From assembly GCA_002448395.1 (NCBI GenBank), contig DJXS01000038.1:1-64000 (forward strand): a stretch of DNA of 64,000 nt, given 5' to 3'. Shown here piece after piece: positions 51,278-59,653 of this stretch. Numbering within the stretch: the stretch's first letter is position 1; each line of letters begins with the position of its first letter. Made by a program: the position numbers and the translations under genes. This stretch comes from Lachnospiraceae bacterium UBA6998 (GTDB lineage Bacteria > Bacillota > Clostridia > Lachnospirales > Lachnospiraceae). The notes below the pieces were generated by a model. That model saw only the letters and a list, made by a program, of their open reading frames with translations, ran no database searches and had not been told where the DNA came from.

Positions 51278-51853
51278 TTATGAGAACATTCCGTTAAAGC
51301 CCATAAAGCTCAGGGACAGGATCGCCGCTGTGATCAGGACGATCGGAACGCCTCTGAAGGACTCCGGGATGCGGCTCTGGTCAACGAGCTTGGTACGGAC
51401 GCCGGCCATGACGACCATTGCGAACAGGAAGCCAATGCCCGCGCCGAAAGCATTTACCAGAGACTCGATGTAATTATAGCTGGAATCAATATTTGTGATG
51501 CAGACACCGAGTACTGCGCAGTTAGTCGTGATCAGGGGAAGGAAGATACCCAGGGACTTGTAAAGCGCGGGCATGCTCTTCTTCATGAACATTTCGACCA
51601 GCTGAACCAGGGCTGCGATTACAAGGATGAACACAACAGTCTGCAGATATCCGATCCCGAATCTGTTGAGAAGCTGCTGGATCGGCCATGTAACAGCTGT
51701 TGCCAATACCATAACGAATGTAACTGCGATACCCATACCTGTGGAGCTGTCCAGATCTTTGGAAACTCCGAGGAAGGGGCAGATCCCCAGGAACTGAGCC
51801 AGAGGATAGTTGTTTACCAGGACCATGCTGATAATGATAATAACAAATTTCAT
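51278..51853 (-). CDS. rnfA: Rnf complex subunit RnfA
   Basis: A 191-residue integral membrane subunit with six predicted helices, homologous to RnfE and NqrE. It starts MKFVIIIISMVLVNNYPLAQ and has LGICPFLGVSKDLDSSTGMG and VLGVCITNIDSSYNYIESL, in which the conserved Cys residues help bind a membrane [2Fe-2S] cluster with RnfE. In order C-D-G-E-A-B, as in other Bacillota. Confidence 0.95.
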   Translation of the reverse strand: MKFVIIIISMVLVNNYPLAQFLGICPFLGVSKDLDSSTGMGIAVTFVMVLATAVTWPIQQLLNRFGIGYLQTVVFILVIAALVQLVEMFMKKSMPALYKSLGIFLPLITTNCAVLGVCITNIDSSYNYIESLVNAFGAGIGFLFAMVVMAGVRTKLVDQSRIPESFRGVPIVLITAAILSLSFMGFNGMFS

Positions 51854-51873
51854 GATTTATCCTCCTCTCCTTC

Positions 51874-52587
51874 TTATTTCTGGGCGCACTCGCCGTCAGC
51901 GCAGTTTCCTGCATTCGCGCAGCCGTCGCATCCGAACTCGTTGCGGATCTTGCTCTTATCCTTGGTAAAATAGTGAACAGCCGCCATTACGATCGCATAT
52001 ACGAAGAAGCCGCCGGGAACCATTGTCATGATGCTCATTCCGGGGATAAATCTGGAGAGCAGCGGAATTCCCTTGAAGCCCTTCATAAGACCGAACCAGT
52101 CTCCCGCGAGCCATGTGCCGCTTCCAAGAACTTCACGGATGGTGCCCATGATGACCAGTGTCAGTGTAAATCCAAGTCCCATGCCAATTCCGTCGAGGGC
52201 GGAATCAAGGACGCCGTTCTTGCTGGCGAACATCTCAGCACGGCCCAGAATGATGCAGTTAACAACGATCAGGGGCAGATACAGTCCAAGTGCCGAGTAA
52301 AGGGAAGGGACAAATGCCTGCAGCAGCATCTGCACGATCGTGACGAATCCTGCGATAACAGTGATGAAGCAGGGAATTCTTACTTTATCGGGAATGATGT
52401 TGTGCAGCGCTGAGATAACGATATTGGAGCAGACAAGTACAGCTGTCGCTGCAAGTCCCATACCAAAGCCGGTCTCAACGGATGTTGATGTAGCCAGTGT
52501 GGGGCAGGTACCGATTACCAGCACCAGAACCGGGTTTTCTTTGATCAGACCGTTCAAAAGAACGTCAATTCTTTTCTTCTCTTCCAT
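51874..52587 (-). CDS. rnfE: Rnf complex subunit RnfE with Cys-rich tail
   Basis: A 237-residue membrane subunit, six helices, with GLIKENPVLVLVIGTCPTLATSTS and NCIILGRAEMFASKNGVLDS (the cluster-binding Cys). The last 20 residues form a tail after the final helix with four Cys: C-x2-C-x5-C-x4-C. This lies outside the membrane core and resembles a small metal-binding site; I do not recall it from reference RnfE proteins. It overlaps the rnfG stop by one base. Confidence 0.95.
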   Translation of the reverse strand: MEEKKRIDVLLNGLIKENPVLVLVIGTCPTLATSTSVETGFGMGLAATAVLVCSNIVISALHNIIPDKVRIPCFITVIAGFVTIVQMLLQAFVPSLYSALGLYLPLIVVNCIILGRAEMFASKNGVLDSALDGIGMGLGFTLTLVIMGTIREVLGSGTWLAGDWFGLMKGFKGIPLLSRFIPGMSIMTMVPGGFFVYAIVMAAVHYFTKDKSKIRNEFGCDGCANAGNCADGECAQK

Positions 52588-53162
52588 TATTTCGCACCTC
52601 CTATCTCAGCATACTGTGCAAGTGCAGCATAGACGCCTTTGTGGATCGCGGTACCGGAAACAGACGCGCCGGTTATGAAGTTGAAGTCTGCCTCTTTTTT
52701 GACATCTTCCGCGCTGAGTGCAGTCTTGGAGATGTACTGTGCGAGGTACTCGGGATCCTGATCCTTGGTGCCGACGCCGGGAGTATCGGCGTGGTCGGTT
52801 ACCTTTACGCCTGTGACAGCGCCTGCAGCATCAAGGCCTACCATCATGGTCAGGTCTCCGCCGAAGGATTTGGTCATGCAGGTCATAACGTAACCTGTAT
52901 CATTATTGGCTTTGTAAACTTCTGTGACAGACGCCATGCCGTCTGAAGAGGATGCGTAGCTGTCAAGTTCAAGCTGCGTAAAGTCATCAGCGTCGGGAAG
53001 CAGCTCTTTTCTGTTTGCTGTAGCCGTAATCGCCTGGTTTCTGATGATGATGGGCTCAGAGACCGAATTGGTCAGTGCCAGAAGGAGTGTTGTCACGAAG
53101 CAGATCGCTACGAGGACAACCACCGGCATGCCGTATTCCTTAAAATCTTCATTCTTAGTCAT
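52587..53162 (-). CDS. rnfG: Rnf complex subunit RnfG (FMN-binding)
   Basis: RnfG is an FMN-carrying subunit with one membrane helix (residues 12-32) and a periplasm-facing (extracellular) flavin domain. The flavinylation motif is TGASVSG (residues 164-170), with Ser167 as the likely attachment site in place of the commoner Thr. A typical SGAT motif is not seen. GVKVTDHADTPGVGTK is the other family motif. It starts at the last base of the rnfD stop. Confidence 0.95.
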   Translation of the reverse strand: MTKNEDFKEYGMPVVVLVAICFVTTLLLALTNSVSEPIIIRNQAITATANRKELLPDADDFTQLELDSYASSSDGMASVTEVYKANNDTGYVMTCMTKSFGGDLTMMVGLDAAGAVTGVKVTDHADTPGVGTKDQDPEYLAQYISKTALSAEDVKKEADFNFITGASVSGTAIHKGVYAALAQYAEIGGAK

Positions 53163-54205
53163 TATTTGGCAGCCTCCTTTCCTGCTTCTTTGGCAGCTTT
53201 TTTGGCGGCCTTTTCTGCGGCGCCGATGCCGTAGTACTGGTTCTGGGCGATCATATCAAGGAGCGGTGCCAGGACATTCATGAACAGAATGGCGAAAGAA
53301 GCTCCCTCGGGATATGCGCAGAACAGACGAATGATCATGGTAACAAGACCGCATCCGATACCGAAAGCGACCTTAGCGTATTTCATGATGGGGCTCGTCA
53401 CGTAGTCAGTCGCGCAGAATGTCGCGCCGAACACAACGCCGCCTGCGAGAAGGTGGAACAAAGCCATATGAAGCGCGCTGTAATCTCCGCCCACAACTGA
53501 GTAGTAAATGAAAGCGAAAACAAATACAGTTCCCATGTAGCAGACCGGAATGATCGGGGAGATGATCTTCTTCGCGATCAGTATTATAAGGCCGATCAGC
53601 ACTGCGATCGTGCAGGTCTCGCCCATAGCGCCGCCGATATTGCCGATAAGCATATCCTTCAGGGAAGGTGCCTGGGCCAGAGCGCCGTCGGCAAGAAGTC
53701 CCAGAGGAGTAGCTCCTGTGAGCGCATCAGCGGTCTGATTCAGTCTCGTCACAGGCCATGTGGTCATGTAGGATGTGAAGGACAGAAGCAGAACGATACG
53801 TCCGACGATCGCCGGATTCGCAAAATTGCGGCCAAGACCGCCGTACAGCTGTTTGACGATGACGATCGCTGTGAAGCAGCCGATCACTGCCATCCATACG
53901 GGAAGGTTGGCAGGAAGGTTCATGGCGAGGATCACGCCGGTAACACAGGCGCTCAGATCCTTTACAGTCACTTTTTTGCCGAGAAGTCTCTCATATCCCC
54001 ACTCGAACAGCGCGCTGCTTGCGGCGCAGACTGCGGTGAGTATGACCGCTCCGAGGCCAAAATAGAAAACGCTTGCGATGAAGGAAGGGATCAGGGCGAT
54101 CAGAACCCACATCATGGTCTTCTGTGTGTCGAGGGCCGTCACCAGATGGGGAGACGACGCAACGGCAAGATTATCATAATATTTAACGTTCTTTGTATCC
54201 GTCAT
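53162..54205 (-). CDS. rnfD: Rnf complex subunit RnfD (FMN-binding)
   Basis: A 347-residue membrane subunit with about nine helices that carries covalent FMN. The flavinylation motif is DALTGATPLGLL (Thr166 likely modified). RNFANPAIVGRIVLL is also conserved. The C-terminus has a short Lys/Ala-rich tail (AEKAAKKAAKEAGKEAAK). It overlaps rnfC by 4 bases (ATGA). Confidence 0.95.
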   Translation of the reverse strand: MTDTKNVKYYDNLAVASSPHLVTALDTQKTMMWVLIALIPSFIASVFYFGLGAVILTAVCAASSALFEWGYERLLGKKVTVKDLSACVTGVILAMNLPANLPVWMAVIGCFTAIVIVKQLYGGLGRNFANPAIVGRIVLLLSFTSYMTTWPVTRLNQTADALTGATPLGLLADGALAQAPSLKDMLIGNIGGAMGETCTIAVLIGLIILIAKKIISPIIPVCYMGTVFVFAFIYYSVVGGDYSALHMALFHLLAGGVVFGATFCATDYVTSPIMKYAKVAFGIGCGLVTMIIRLFCAYPEGASFAILFMNVLAPLLDMIAQNQYYGIGAAEKAAKKAAKEAGKEAAK

Positions 54206-55515
54206 TTCTGGCTTGCCTCCCTTACTAATCCTTTACCGAGCTTATTGATGAAGGCCAACGGACGATGCGCAGGACAGACATACGAGCAGCTGCCGCATTC
54301 CATACACTGCATAATCTTGAGGTCATTGAGCCGCTTTACATCTCTCGCTTCATAAGCATCCGCAAATCCGGTAGGAAGCAGATTGAAAGGACATGCGTTG
54401 TGGCATCTTCCGCAGCTGATGCACGCAGTCTCTTCAGGGATCAATGACTGCTCCTTTGTAAATACAAGGATCGCGTTGTTGTTCTTAACGATAGGCATTC
54501 TGTCGGAAAAGACAGCGCGTCCCATCATGGGGCCGCCCATAAGGATCTTGCGGGGCTCTTCCTTGTAACCGCCGCAATACTCGACCACGTCATGGATCAT
54601 CGTTCCGATGGGTATAATGACATTTCCCGGTTTCGTCACAGCGTCTCCGTCGATAGTTACTCTCTTTTTGATCAGAGGCATACCATCCTTGAGATACTGT
54701 CCCAGGAAAGCTACAGATGTGACGTTAGACACAATGCATCCCAGGTCTGCGGGAAGCACGCCCGCGTTGCATGTCTTTCCGGTCACTTCGTAGATCAGAA
54801 CACGCTCTGCTCCCTTGGGATAGCTTGCCTGAAGCGGAAATGTCTTGATATTCGAGATTCCCTGCTCTGCAAACATCCTGTTGAACTTATCGATCGCATC
54901 CTGCTTGTTGTCCTCAATACCGATATAGCACATAGGAGCCTGGATATACTTCATGATCATCAGGGCGCCGTCGATGATATTCTGGGTATCTTCAAGCATG
55001 GTCCTGTGGTCAGAAGTAATGAAGGGCTCACACTCCGCTCCGTTGATGATCAGAGTCATTGGCTCGCCGAGATTCTTGGGATTAAACTTGAGCCATGTCG
55101 GGAAACTTGCGCCGCCAAGGCCAACAAGTCCGCTCTCCTTAACTGCTGCGATGAAACTGGGCTGGTCTGTGATCACCGGAGGTTTGATGGAAGGGTCAAT
55201 TTCCTGCTTACCATCCGACTCGATCACGACAAGTGTGTCAAATCCGCCCATAGCGTTTCTCTGCGTCTCGATTCCGATAACTGTTCCCGATACGCTGGAA
55301 TGTACCGGCACGTGAAGAAACGCCTCTGTGTCTCCGATCTTCTGTCCCACAAGGACATGATCGCCTTTTTTGACAAGAGGCTTGCACGGTGCGCCGATGT
55401 TCTGCGACATCGAGATCTTTACCACATTCGGGACGGGCATCACCTCTGTCGCACACCCGGCCGTGTTCTTATAGTGGCCGACATGTACGCTGTTCAAATG
55501 CTTAGCACCAAACAT
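54202..55515 (-). CDS. rnfC: Rnf complex subunit RnfC (flavin/Fe-S, NADH-binding)
   Basis: RnfC faces the cytoplasm and reacts with NAD+. The 437 residues have the barrel-sandwich N-terminus (PLVKKGDHVLVGQKIGD), the NADH/FMN core with GLGGASFPTWLK and IINGAECEPFITSDHR, and two [4Fe-4S] motifs, CISCGRCHNACPFNLLP and CMECGSCSYVCPAHRPL. It starts the rnfCDGEAB operon. The upstream promoter is weak by eye (TACAAT-17-TATAAT near 55568-55596). Confidence 0.97.
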   Translation of the reverse strand: MFGAKHLNSVHVGHYKNTAGCATEVMPVPNVVKISMSQNIGAPCKPLVKKGDHVLVGQKIGDTEAFLHVPVHSSVSGTVIGIETQRNAMGGFDTLVVIESDGKQEIDPSIKPPVITDQPSFIAAVKESGLVGLGGASFPTWLKFNPKNLGEPMTLIINGAECEPFITSDHRTMLEDTQNIIDGALMIMKYIQAPMCYIGIEDNKQDAIDKFNRMFAEQGISNIKTFPLQASYPKGAERVLIYEVTGKTCNAGVLPADLGCIVSNVTSVAFLGQYLKDGMPLIKKRVTIDGDAVTKPGNVIIPIGTMIHDVVEYCGGYKEEPRKILMGGPMMGRAVFSDRMPIVKNNNAILVFTKEQSLIPEETACISCGRCHNACPFNLLPTGFADAYEARDVKRLNDLKIMQCMECGSCSYVCPAHRPLAFINKLGKGLVREASQK

Positions 55516-55567
55516 TGCTGTTCCCCCTTTTCTGGTTATTTACTGTAGTTACACTCACTTCCTTGCT

Positions 55568-55596
55568 ATTATAATGCGGAAGAATGTCAAATTGTA
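55568..55596 (-). promoter_or_regulatory. Possible rnf operon promoter
   Basis: Perfect TATAAT on the minus strand (55568-55573) with TACAAT 17 bases upstream (55591-55596). A TTGACA is nearer (55585-55590) but only 11 bases away, so the -35 assignment is uncertain. Confidence 0.45.
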
Positions 55597-55670
55597 GAAT
55601 AGTTGATCAATTTATGATGCATTTTGTGTTCCAATTCGTGAACAATTTTTTCATCTGAAATCTATAGGCA

Positions 55671-55704
55671 AAAAAACATGCTTCCGGATATGGAAAACAT
55701 GTTT
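55671..55704 (-). terminator. Terminator after the CotH-like gene
   Basis: AAACATG (55674-55680) pairs with CATGTTT (55698-55704), with further pairing TTCC/GGAA inside; the minus strand then runs TTTTTTTG. It ends the polysaccharide operon. Confidence 0.75.
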
Positions 55705-55709
55705 TAATT

Positions 55710-57359
55710 TCAGGATTCGTAACCATACATCTGATCCAAAAAGCGGAATCTTCCGCTGATCCAGCTGCTGATCCCGGAATATGCGTCGTATTCTTCTCCG
55801 GCGTACCACCTTCGCGTATTTCTCTCGAAAGCTCCGCTTTTTTCCAGATATTCCCTTTCCTCTTCAAAAAGAGTGTTTACATATTCCGGGTTTATTCCTC
55901 CGGATCTCCACTCTTTCCATTTGTATGCCGTATCTTCGCGAAGATCGTCTATGATCGTCGAAAGCCTTGCATATCCGTAATCCCTGTCAAAACGGATTTT
56001 ATATGCGTCCGTAGAATCCGGAAGAAATACCGTGTTGCCGTGATCAGGATCCCATTTAAACTGATCGCCAAATGTATAGTTCAGATCCCATATGGTTTCA
56101 TTCAGGGTATAGCCTCCATTGCCGTCACTATATGCTGCAACGTATATATTCTTCCAGGTATTATCCCCCGCTCTGGTCATCTCACAGAACAGTTCGTGAA
56201 CGATAAAATTGTCCAAATTGAGGGTGATCCCGGCTTTATTCATCTCTGACATATCTCCGGTTTCGAACACCATATCCTGATACAGCTGAAACGGATCATA
56301 AATCCAGCTTTTGTCCGGTTCCTTAGGATATTTTATTTCAAGATAAGAAACTCCGCTCCGGTTATGAATCTCTTCTTTCCCGTTGTAATCAGTAAGTCTT
56401 CCGGGAAAATCGATTTCTTCATACCATGTGCCTACTTTATACAGATAGTCCCCGGGATTCATTCCCATAAGCTTTTTGTCTACCGGATACATGAGTCCAT
56501 AGACGCCCATATACTCATTATTAAGGATCAATTCACAGTATTCGATCTGTGATGACGCAACAGGCTTTTCTTCCATCTCATTGAGCCGTTTCCATAGATC
56601 GTAACAGACCTTTTCTCTGGCAAGGCTTTTGTCCGTACATATGGAATTCAGAATCCAATCGTCATCTTTTCGAAGACCGAGAAAGCTCATCTTATCAGAT
56701 CCCGAATCAGTCTTGGTAAGCTCCACGCGATAACTCTTCTTTTCAAACAGAGTTGACGTCGCTCCCCTTATATGAAACGAACAATCCGCCTCCTGATATT
56801 CCTTTCTATAAGGATCCAGCACACATATCCTGCCGGCGTATTCTTTGTCAGGTCCTGCTTCACCTTTTTCGTTGTACATACAGACAGCCGGAAGTCCTGT
56901 AAATACAAGATTGCATTCCATGTAATACTTGTCAGACACAAGTGCCGTTTTAAAAGTCCTGTTTTCCTCTAAACATTGTTTTTTGTCATTGACTCTGTCA
57001 TTCATAATGCAGATCTGCGTGTATGGAGCTTTCAGGGAGAAAGAACCGGTCCAGCTGTCTCCCATACAATCTTGCGGGATATAGACAGTATTGTCCTTCT
57101 CGTCATAAGGAACATCCATTTTAACAAACGCCATTACGGAAGCGTCAAAGTCCTTCTGTTTCTTTCCGGAAAGCATCTCTTTATACTGCTCTCCGTCCAC
57201 AAAGCATGCTTCAACAGGCCTTTCCTTTTCGTCTTCAAAAAAAGCCTCAACAGCCCCTCCGGACCGGAAGGGATCTGTCAAGGCACCTGACGCAGCGGCA
57301 AACGCCGCTGCGCATAATAGTACGATTATGATAATTAAAGAAAGCTCATCTTTTTTCAT
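55710..57359 (-). CDS. CotH kinase family protein
   Basis: A 549-residue protein with an N-terminal signal-anchor helix (about 6-27). The central part is CotH: CSFHIRGATSTLFEKKSYRV, SFLGLRKDDDWILNSICTD, EYCELILNNEYMGVYGLMY and DYLYKV. CotH is an atypical protein kinase of the spore coat in Bacillus. The usual metal-binding WDxDxxxG motif reads WDLNYTFG, with Asn427 in place of the second Asp, so activity is doubtful. Last gene of the polysaccharide operon; a role in modifying a surface component is possible. Confidence 0.85.
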   Translation of the reverse strand: MKKDELSLIIIIVLLCAAAFAAASGALTDPFRSGGAVEAFFEDEKERPVEACFVDGEQYKEMLSGKKQKDFDASVMAFVKMDVPYDEKDNTVYIPQDCMGDSWTGSFSLKAPYTQICIMNDRVNDKKQCLEENRTFKTALVSDKYYMECNLVFTGLPAVCMYNEKGEAGPDKEYAGRICVLDPYRKEYQEADCSFHIRGATSTLFEKKSYRVELTKTDSGSDKMSFLGLRKDDDWILNSICTDKSLAREKVCYDLWKRLNEMEEKPVASSQIEYCELILNNEYMGVYGLMYPVDKKLMGMNPGDYLYKVGTWYEEIDFPGRLTDYNGKEEIHNRSGVSYLEIKYPKEPDKSWIYDPFQLYQDMVFETGDMSEMNKAGITLNLDNFIVHELFCEMTRAGDNTWKNIYVAAYSDGNGGYTLNETIWDLNYTFGDQFKWDPDHGNTVFLPDSTDAYKIRFDRDYGYARLSTIIDDLREDTAYKWKEWRSGGINPEYVNTLFEEEREYLEKSGAFERNTRRWYAGEEYDAYSGISSWISGRFRFLDQMYGYES

Positions 57360-57367
57360 TATATTAA

Positions 57368-58699
57368 TTAATAGTATACTGTACCGAGCAGTTCCGCACC
57401 GCTGTCAGCGATCAGGCCGATCTCGTTGCGTATGTCGTTATAAGATGACCGGCCCACTTCTTCGGCGATGATCACGCCATTCAATTCTCTGAGTTTTCTG
57501 TAAGACTCAGCGTCTTTCGCTATGTTATTAAGCGCCGCAAAACTCAGCCCGTTTTTAGATCCGGAACTCTGTTTGTTAAGCTTTTCAGCCAGAGCACTCA
57601 GCTTCTTTCCGGAAATCGTGCCCGCTATACCGATCTTTTTGTCAGCCATTGAGGCCGTGCAGCTCTCGAGCCGCGCGAGCATGTAGTCAAGTCCGGCTTC
57701 GTCTTCAGACTTTCCATCCGAATAATCCGCCAGTGTTCTAAGTCCAAACTCTCCGTCGATCTCATCGGTCGAAAGGATTGCGCCTCTGTAAAGCACAAGA
57801 CAGATCAAAGCGATGGCCATCAGGCAGGCACCGCCGGCAAATCCTACTATGCCGAGTTTGATTCCGTTTTTCAGCATGAATTTCTTGGAATACTGAGGAA
57901 CCGAGGCCGGCTTAACAAGCTGTGACAGCTGGTTCTGAGACGTACGGAGCGATGTCTGCATTTTTGTGAGCGAATCAGTGTTCGTTTCCTGGAGAGTCTT
58001 GAGATTAGGCTCAACTACTGTCTGTGTGCCTTTTCCATACACCTCGATATCAAAACTTCCGAAATTGGAAAACAGATTTTTCCTGCTCATAACAACATCA
58101 AGCAGGTCATCTCTGATCGACTCGGCATGCGCTTCGTCCACACCTCGAACTACAACAGTCATATTCCCGCCCTGAGCATATATTCTGAGGTACAGAAGCT
58201 CATTGAGGTTAGCGGAGTTCATATTCTGTCTCTCCGCGACGATCATACTCGTGTCTCCGTAGTAGATGTCGTCATAAATCGAATACAGCAGCGAGTACAT
58301 TTCACTGCTTGATAAGTTGTCCTCTCCGCTGGGTACGACCCGGATCTGAGCTGTAGCGATCGGACAGTTGTAGGGATCGATCTGCATTGCCGGAGCTGTC
58401 TGCATATATTCAAGCCTGTTGCTGATACCGCTCTGCATTTCAGCGATGGATTTATTATAATCAGATATATTGGTATTATACATTTCCAGGTTATTCTTGT
58501 AGGTCTCATAAGACTTTATCATTTCATCCTTTTTAGAATGAATGGAAAAAATCTTATAGGTACCGAAAAACGCACCCAGAATAATCCCCGCCAGCACGAT
58601 CAGCTTCCATTTCCTAAGCGCACAGCGCAGAAGTTTCTCCAGACTGACCTGTCTGGTAGTTCCCTCTTCCCTGAAATCATAATAATCTTTCTGTGTCAA
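57368..58699 (-). CDS. Wzz-like chain-length protein with decayed kinase-like domain
   Basis: A 443-residue polysaccharide co-polymerase type protein. Two membrane segments lie near residues 33-50 and 285-308, with an extracellular part between. The last 130 residues are cytoplasmic and resemble a tyrosine kinase partner (CpsD-like): KIGIAGTISGKKLSALAEKL sits where Walker A should be but lacks it, and GVIIAEEVGRSSYNDIRNEI looks like the C-terminal kinase part. Start is TTG at 58699 after AGGA. In the polysaccharide operon. Confidence 0.8.
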   Translation of the reverse strand: MTQKDYYDFREEGTTRQVSLEKLLRCALRKWKLIVLAGIILGAFFGTYKIFSIHSKKDEMIKSYETYKNNLEMYNTNISDYNKSIAEMQSGISNRLEYMQTAPAMQIDPYNCPIATAQIRVVPSGEDNLSSSEMYSLLYSIYDDIYYGDTSMIVAERQNMNSANLNELLYLRIYAQGGNMTVVVRGVDEAHAESIRDDLLDVVMSRKNLFSNFGSFDIEVYGKGTQTVVEPNLKTLQETNTDSLTKMQTSLRTSQNQLSQLVKPASVPQYSKKFMLKNGIKLGIVGFAGGACLMAIALICLVLYRGAILSTDEIDGEFGLRTLADYSDGKSEDEAGLDYMLARLESCTASMADKKIGIAGTISGKKLSALAEKLNKQSSGSKNGLSFAALNNIAKDAESYRKLRELNGVIIAEEVGRSSYNDIRNEIGLIADSGAELLGTVYY

Positions 58700-58750
58700 T
58701 GCTCTTTCCTTTCTGCTTAAAGCAAACCTTTTACACCGGCTGCAGAACTG

Positions 58751-59653
58751 TTAATCCGCGATCGGGATCAAAAGCGCGATCCCTTCCTTTTCTCTCTCGT
58801 GGTCTTTACTCATTTCTACTGTCGTCAGGTCAAAATATTGTCCGCTCCTTATATCTTCAGATACAGTATCCCAGGACGGATCAGATTCATGCCATTTCCC
58901 ATCCCAGAAAACTATGTTCCATACATGAGGCATTCCGTCACCACTGCCAGGGATCAGAATGCACCGTATCCCGCATCTGTCGAGCAAGTATTTGTAAGCC
59001 AGCGCGATTCCGTCACAGACGGCTTTTTTCCCGCACACTGCTCCGTATGCCGTATGTTCAGCCTGCAGAGTGCTGTCGTACAGCGCCTCTTCCTCATATT
59101 CCGTTCCGGCAGTCAGGCAGTCATATAAAATCTGCGCCTTCTCCCTGTCTGTTTCTGCTGCCAAAGCGCTGCTGAGGTACTCTCCGGAGGCGCCGGCAAA
59201 CTCACGCATCATAACATCCAGTTCTGCTTCGGACTCCGGGATCGGTATCACACTCACTGCATCGGCCTTTTCCTCTCCGCCGATACCGGCGCTCACTCTG
59301 TAATTATAGGAGCTGCTGAGCCAGAATATTTCCGGATGGTCGTACAGAAATCCCTGATACGCCACTGCAAGGTCTGAAACTGGTATTTCTGTTTCATTCC
59401 CCGACTTGTCTTTGATGAGGACCGGTTCGCTGTCGAACGGCCTCTCTGCGCTAATCCTGAATGCATCATAAGCGGCTGCCTTTGCATCGTCAAATGATTC
59501 ATAAAACCATTCGAAACTGTCCGCCTGAGCCGTGTTCTCTGCTTTTTTCGGATTCTCCGGTTTTACCGCTGCAGAGCAGCCCGAAAAAATAACCGCTGTG
59601 ATAAAAGCCGTGAACAGAAAAGCAGAAGTCTGACTCAGTCCCGGCAGCTTCAT
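58751..59653 (-). CDS. Transglutaminase-like lipoprotein
   Basis: A 300-residue lipoprotein; the signal ends FSGC (lipobox). The C-terminal half is a transglutaminase-core domain: VCGKKAVCDGIALAYKYLL (Cys), MPHVWNIVFWDGKWHESDPS (His, Asp). Such proteins hydrolyse or rearrange amide bonds outside the cell, or act as peptidases. It overlaps the flippase gene by 4 bases (ATGA) and precedes the Wzz-like gene. A role in surface-polymer or wall metabolism is inferred. Confidence 0.88.
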   Translation of the reverse strand: MKLPGLSQTSAFLFTAFITAVIFSGCSAAVKPENPKKAENTAQADSFEWFYESFDDAKAAAYDAFRISAERPFDSEPVLIKDKSGNETEIPVSDLAVAYQGFLYDHPEIFWLSSSYNYRVSAGIGGEEKADAVSVIPIPESEAELDVMMREFAGASGEYLSSALAAETDREKAQILYDCLTAGTEYEEEALYDSTLQAEHTAYGAVCGKKAVCDGIALAYKYLLDRCGIRCILIPGSGDGMPHVWNIVFWDGKWHESDPSWDTVSEDIRSGQYFDLTTVEMSKDHEREKEGIALLIPIAD

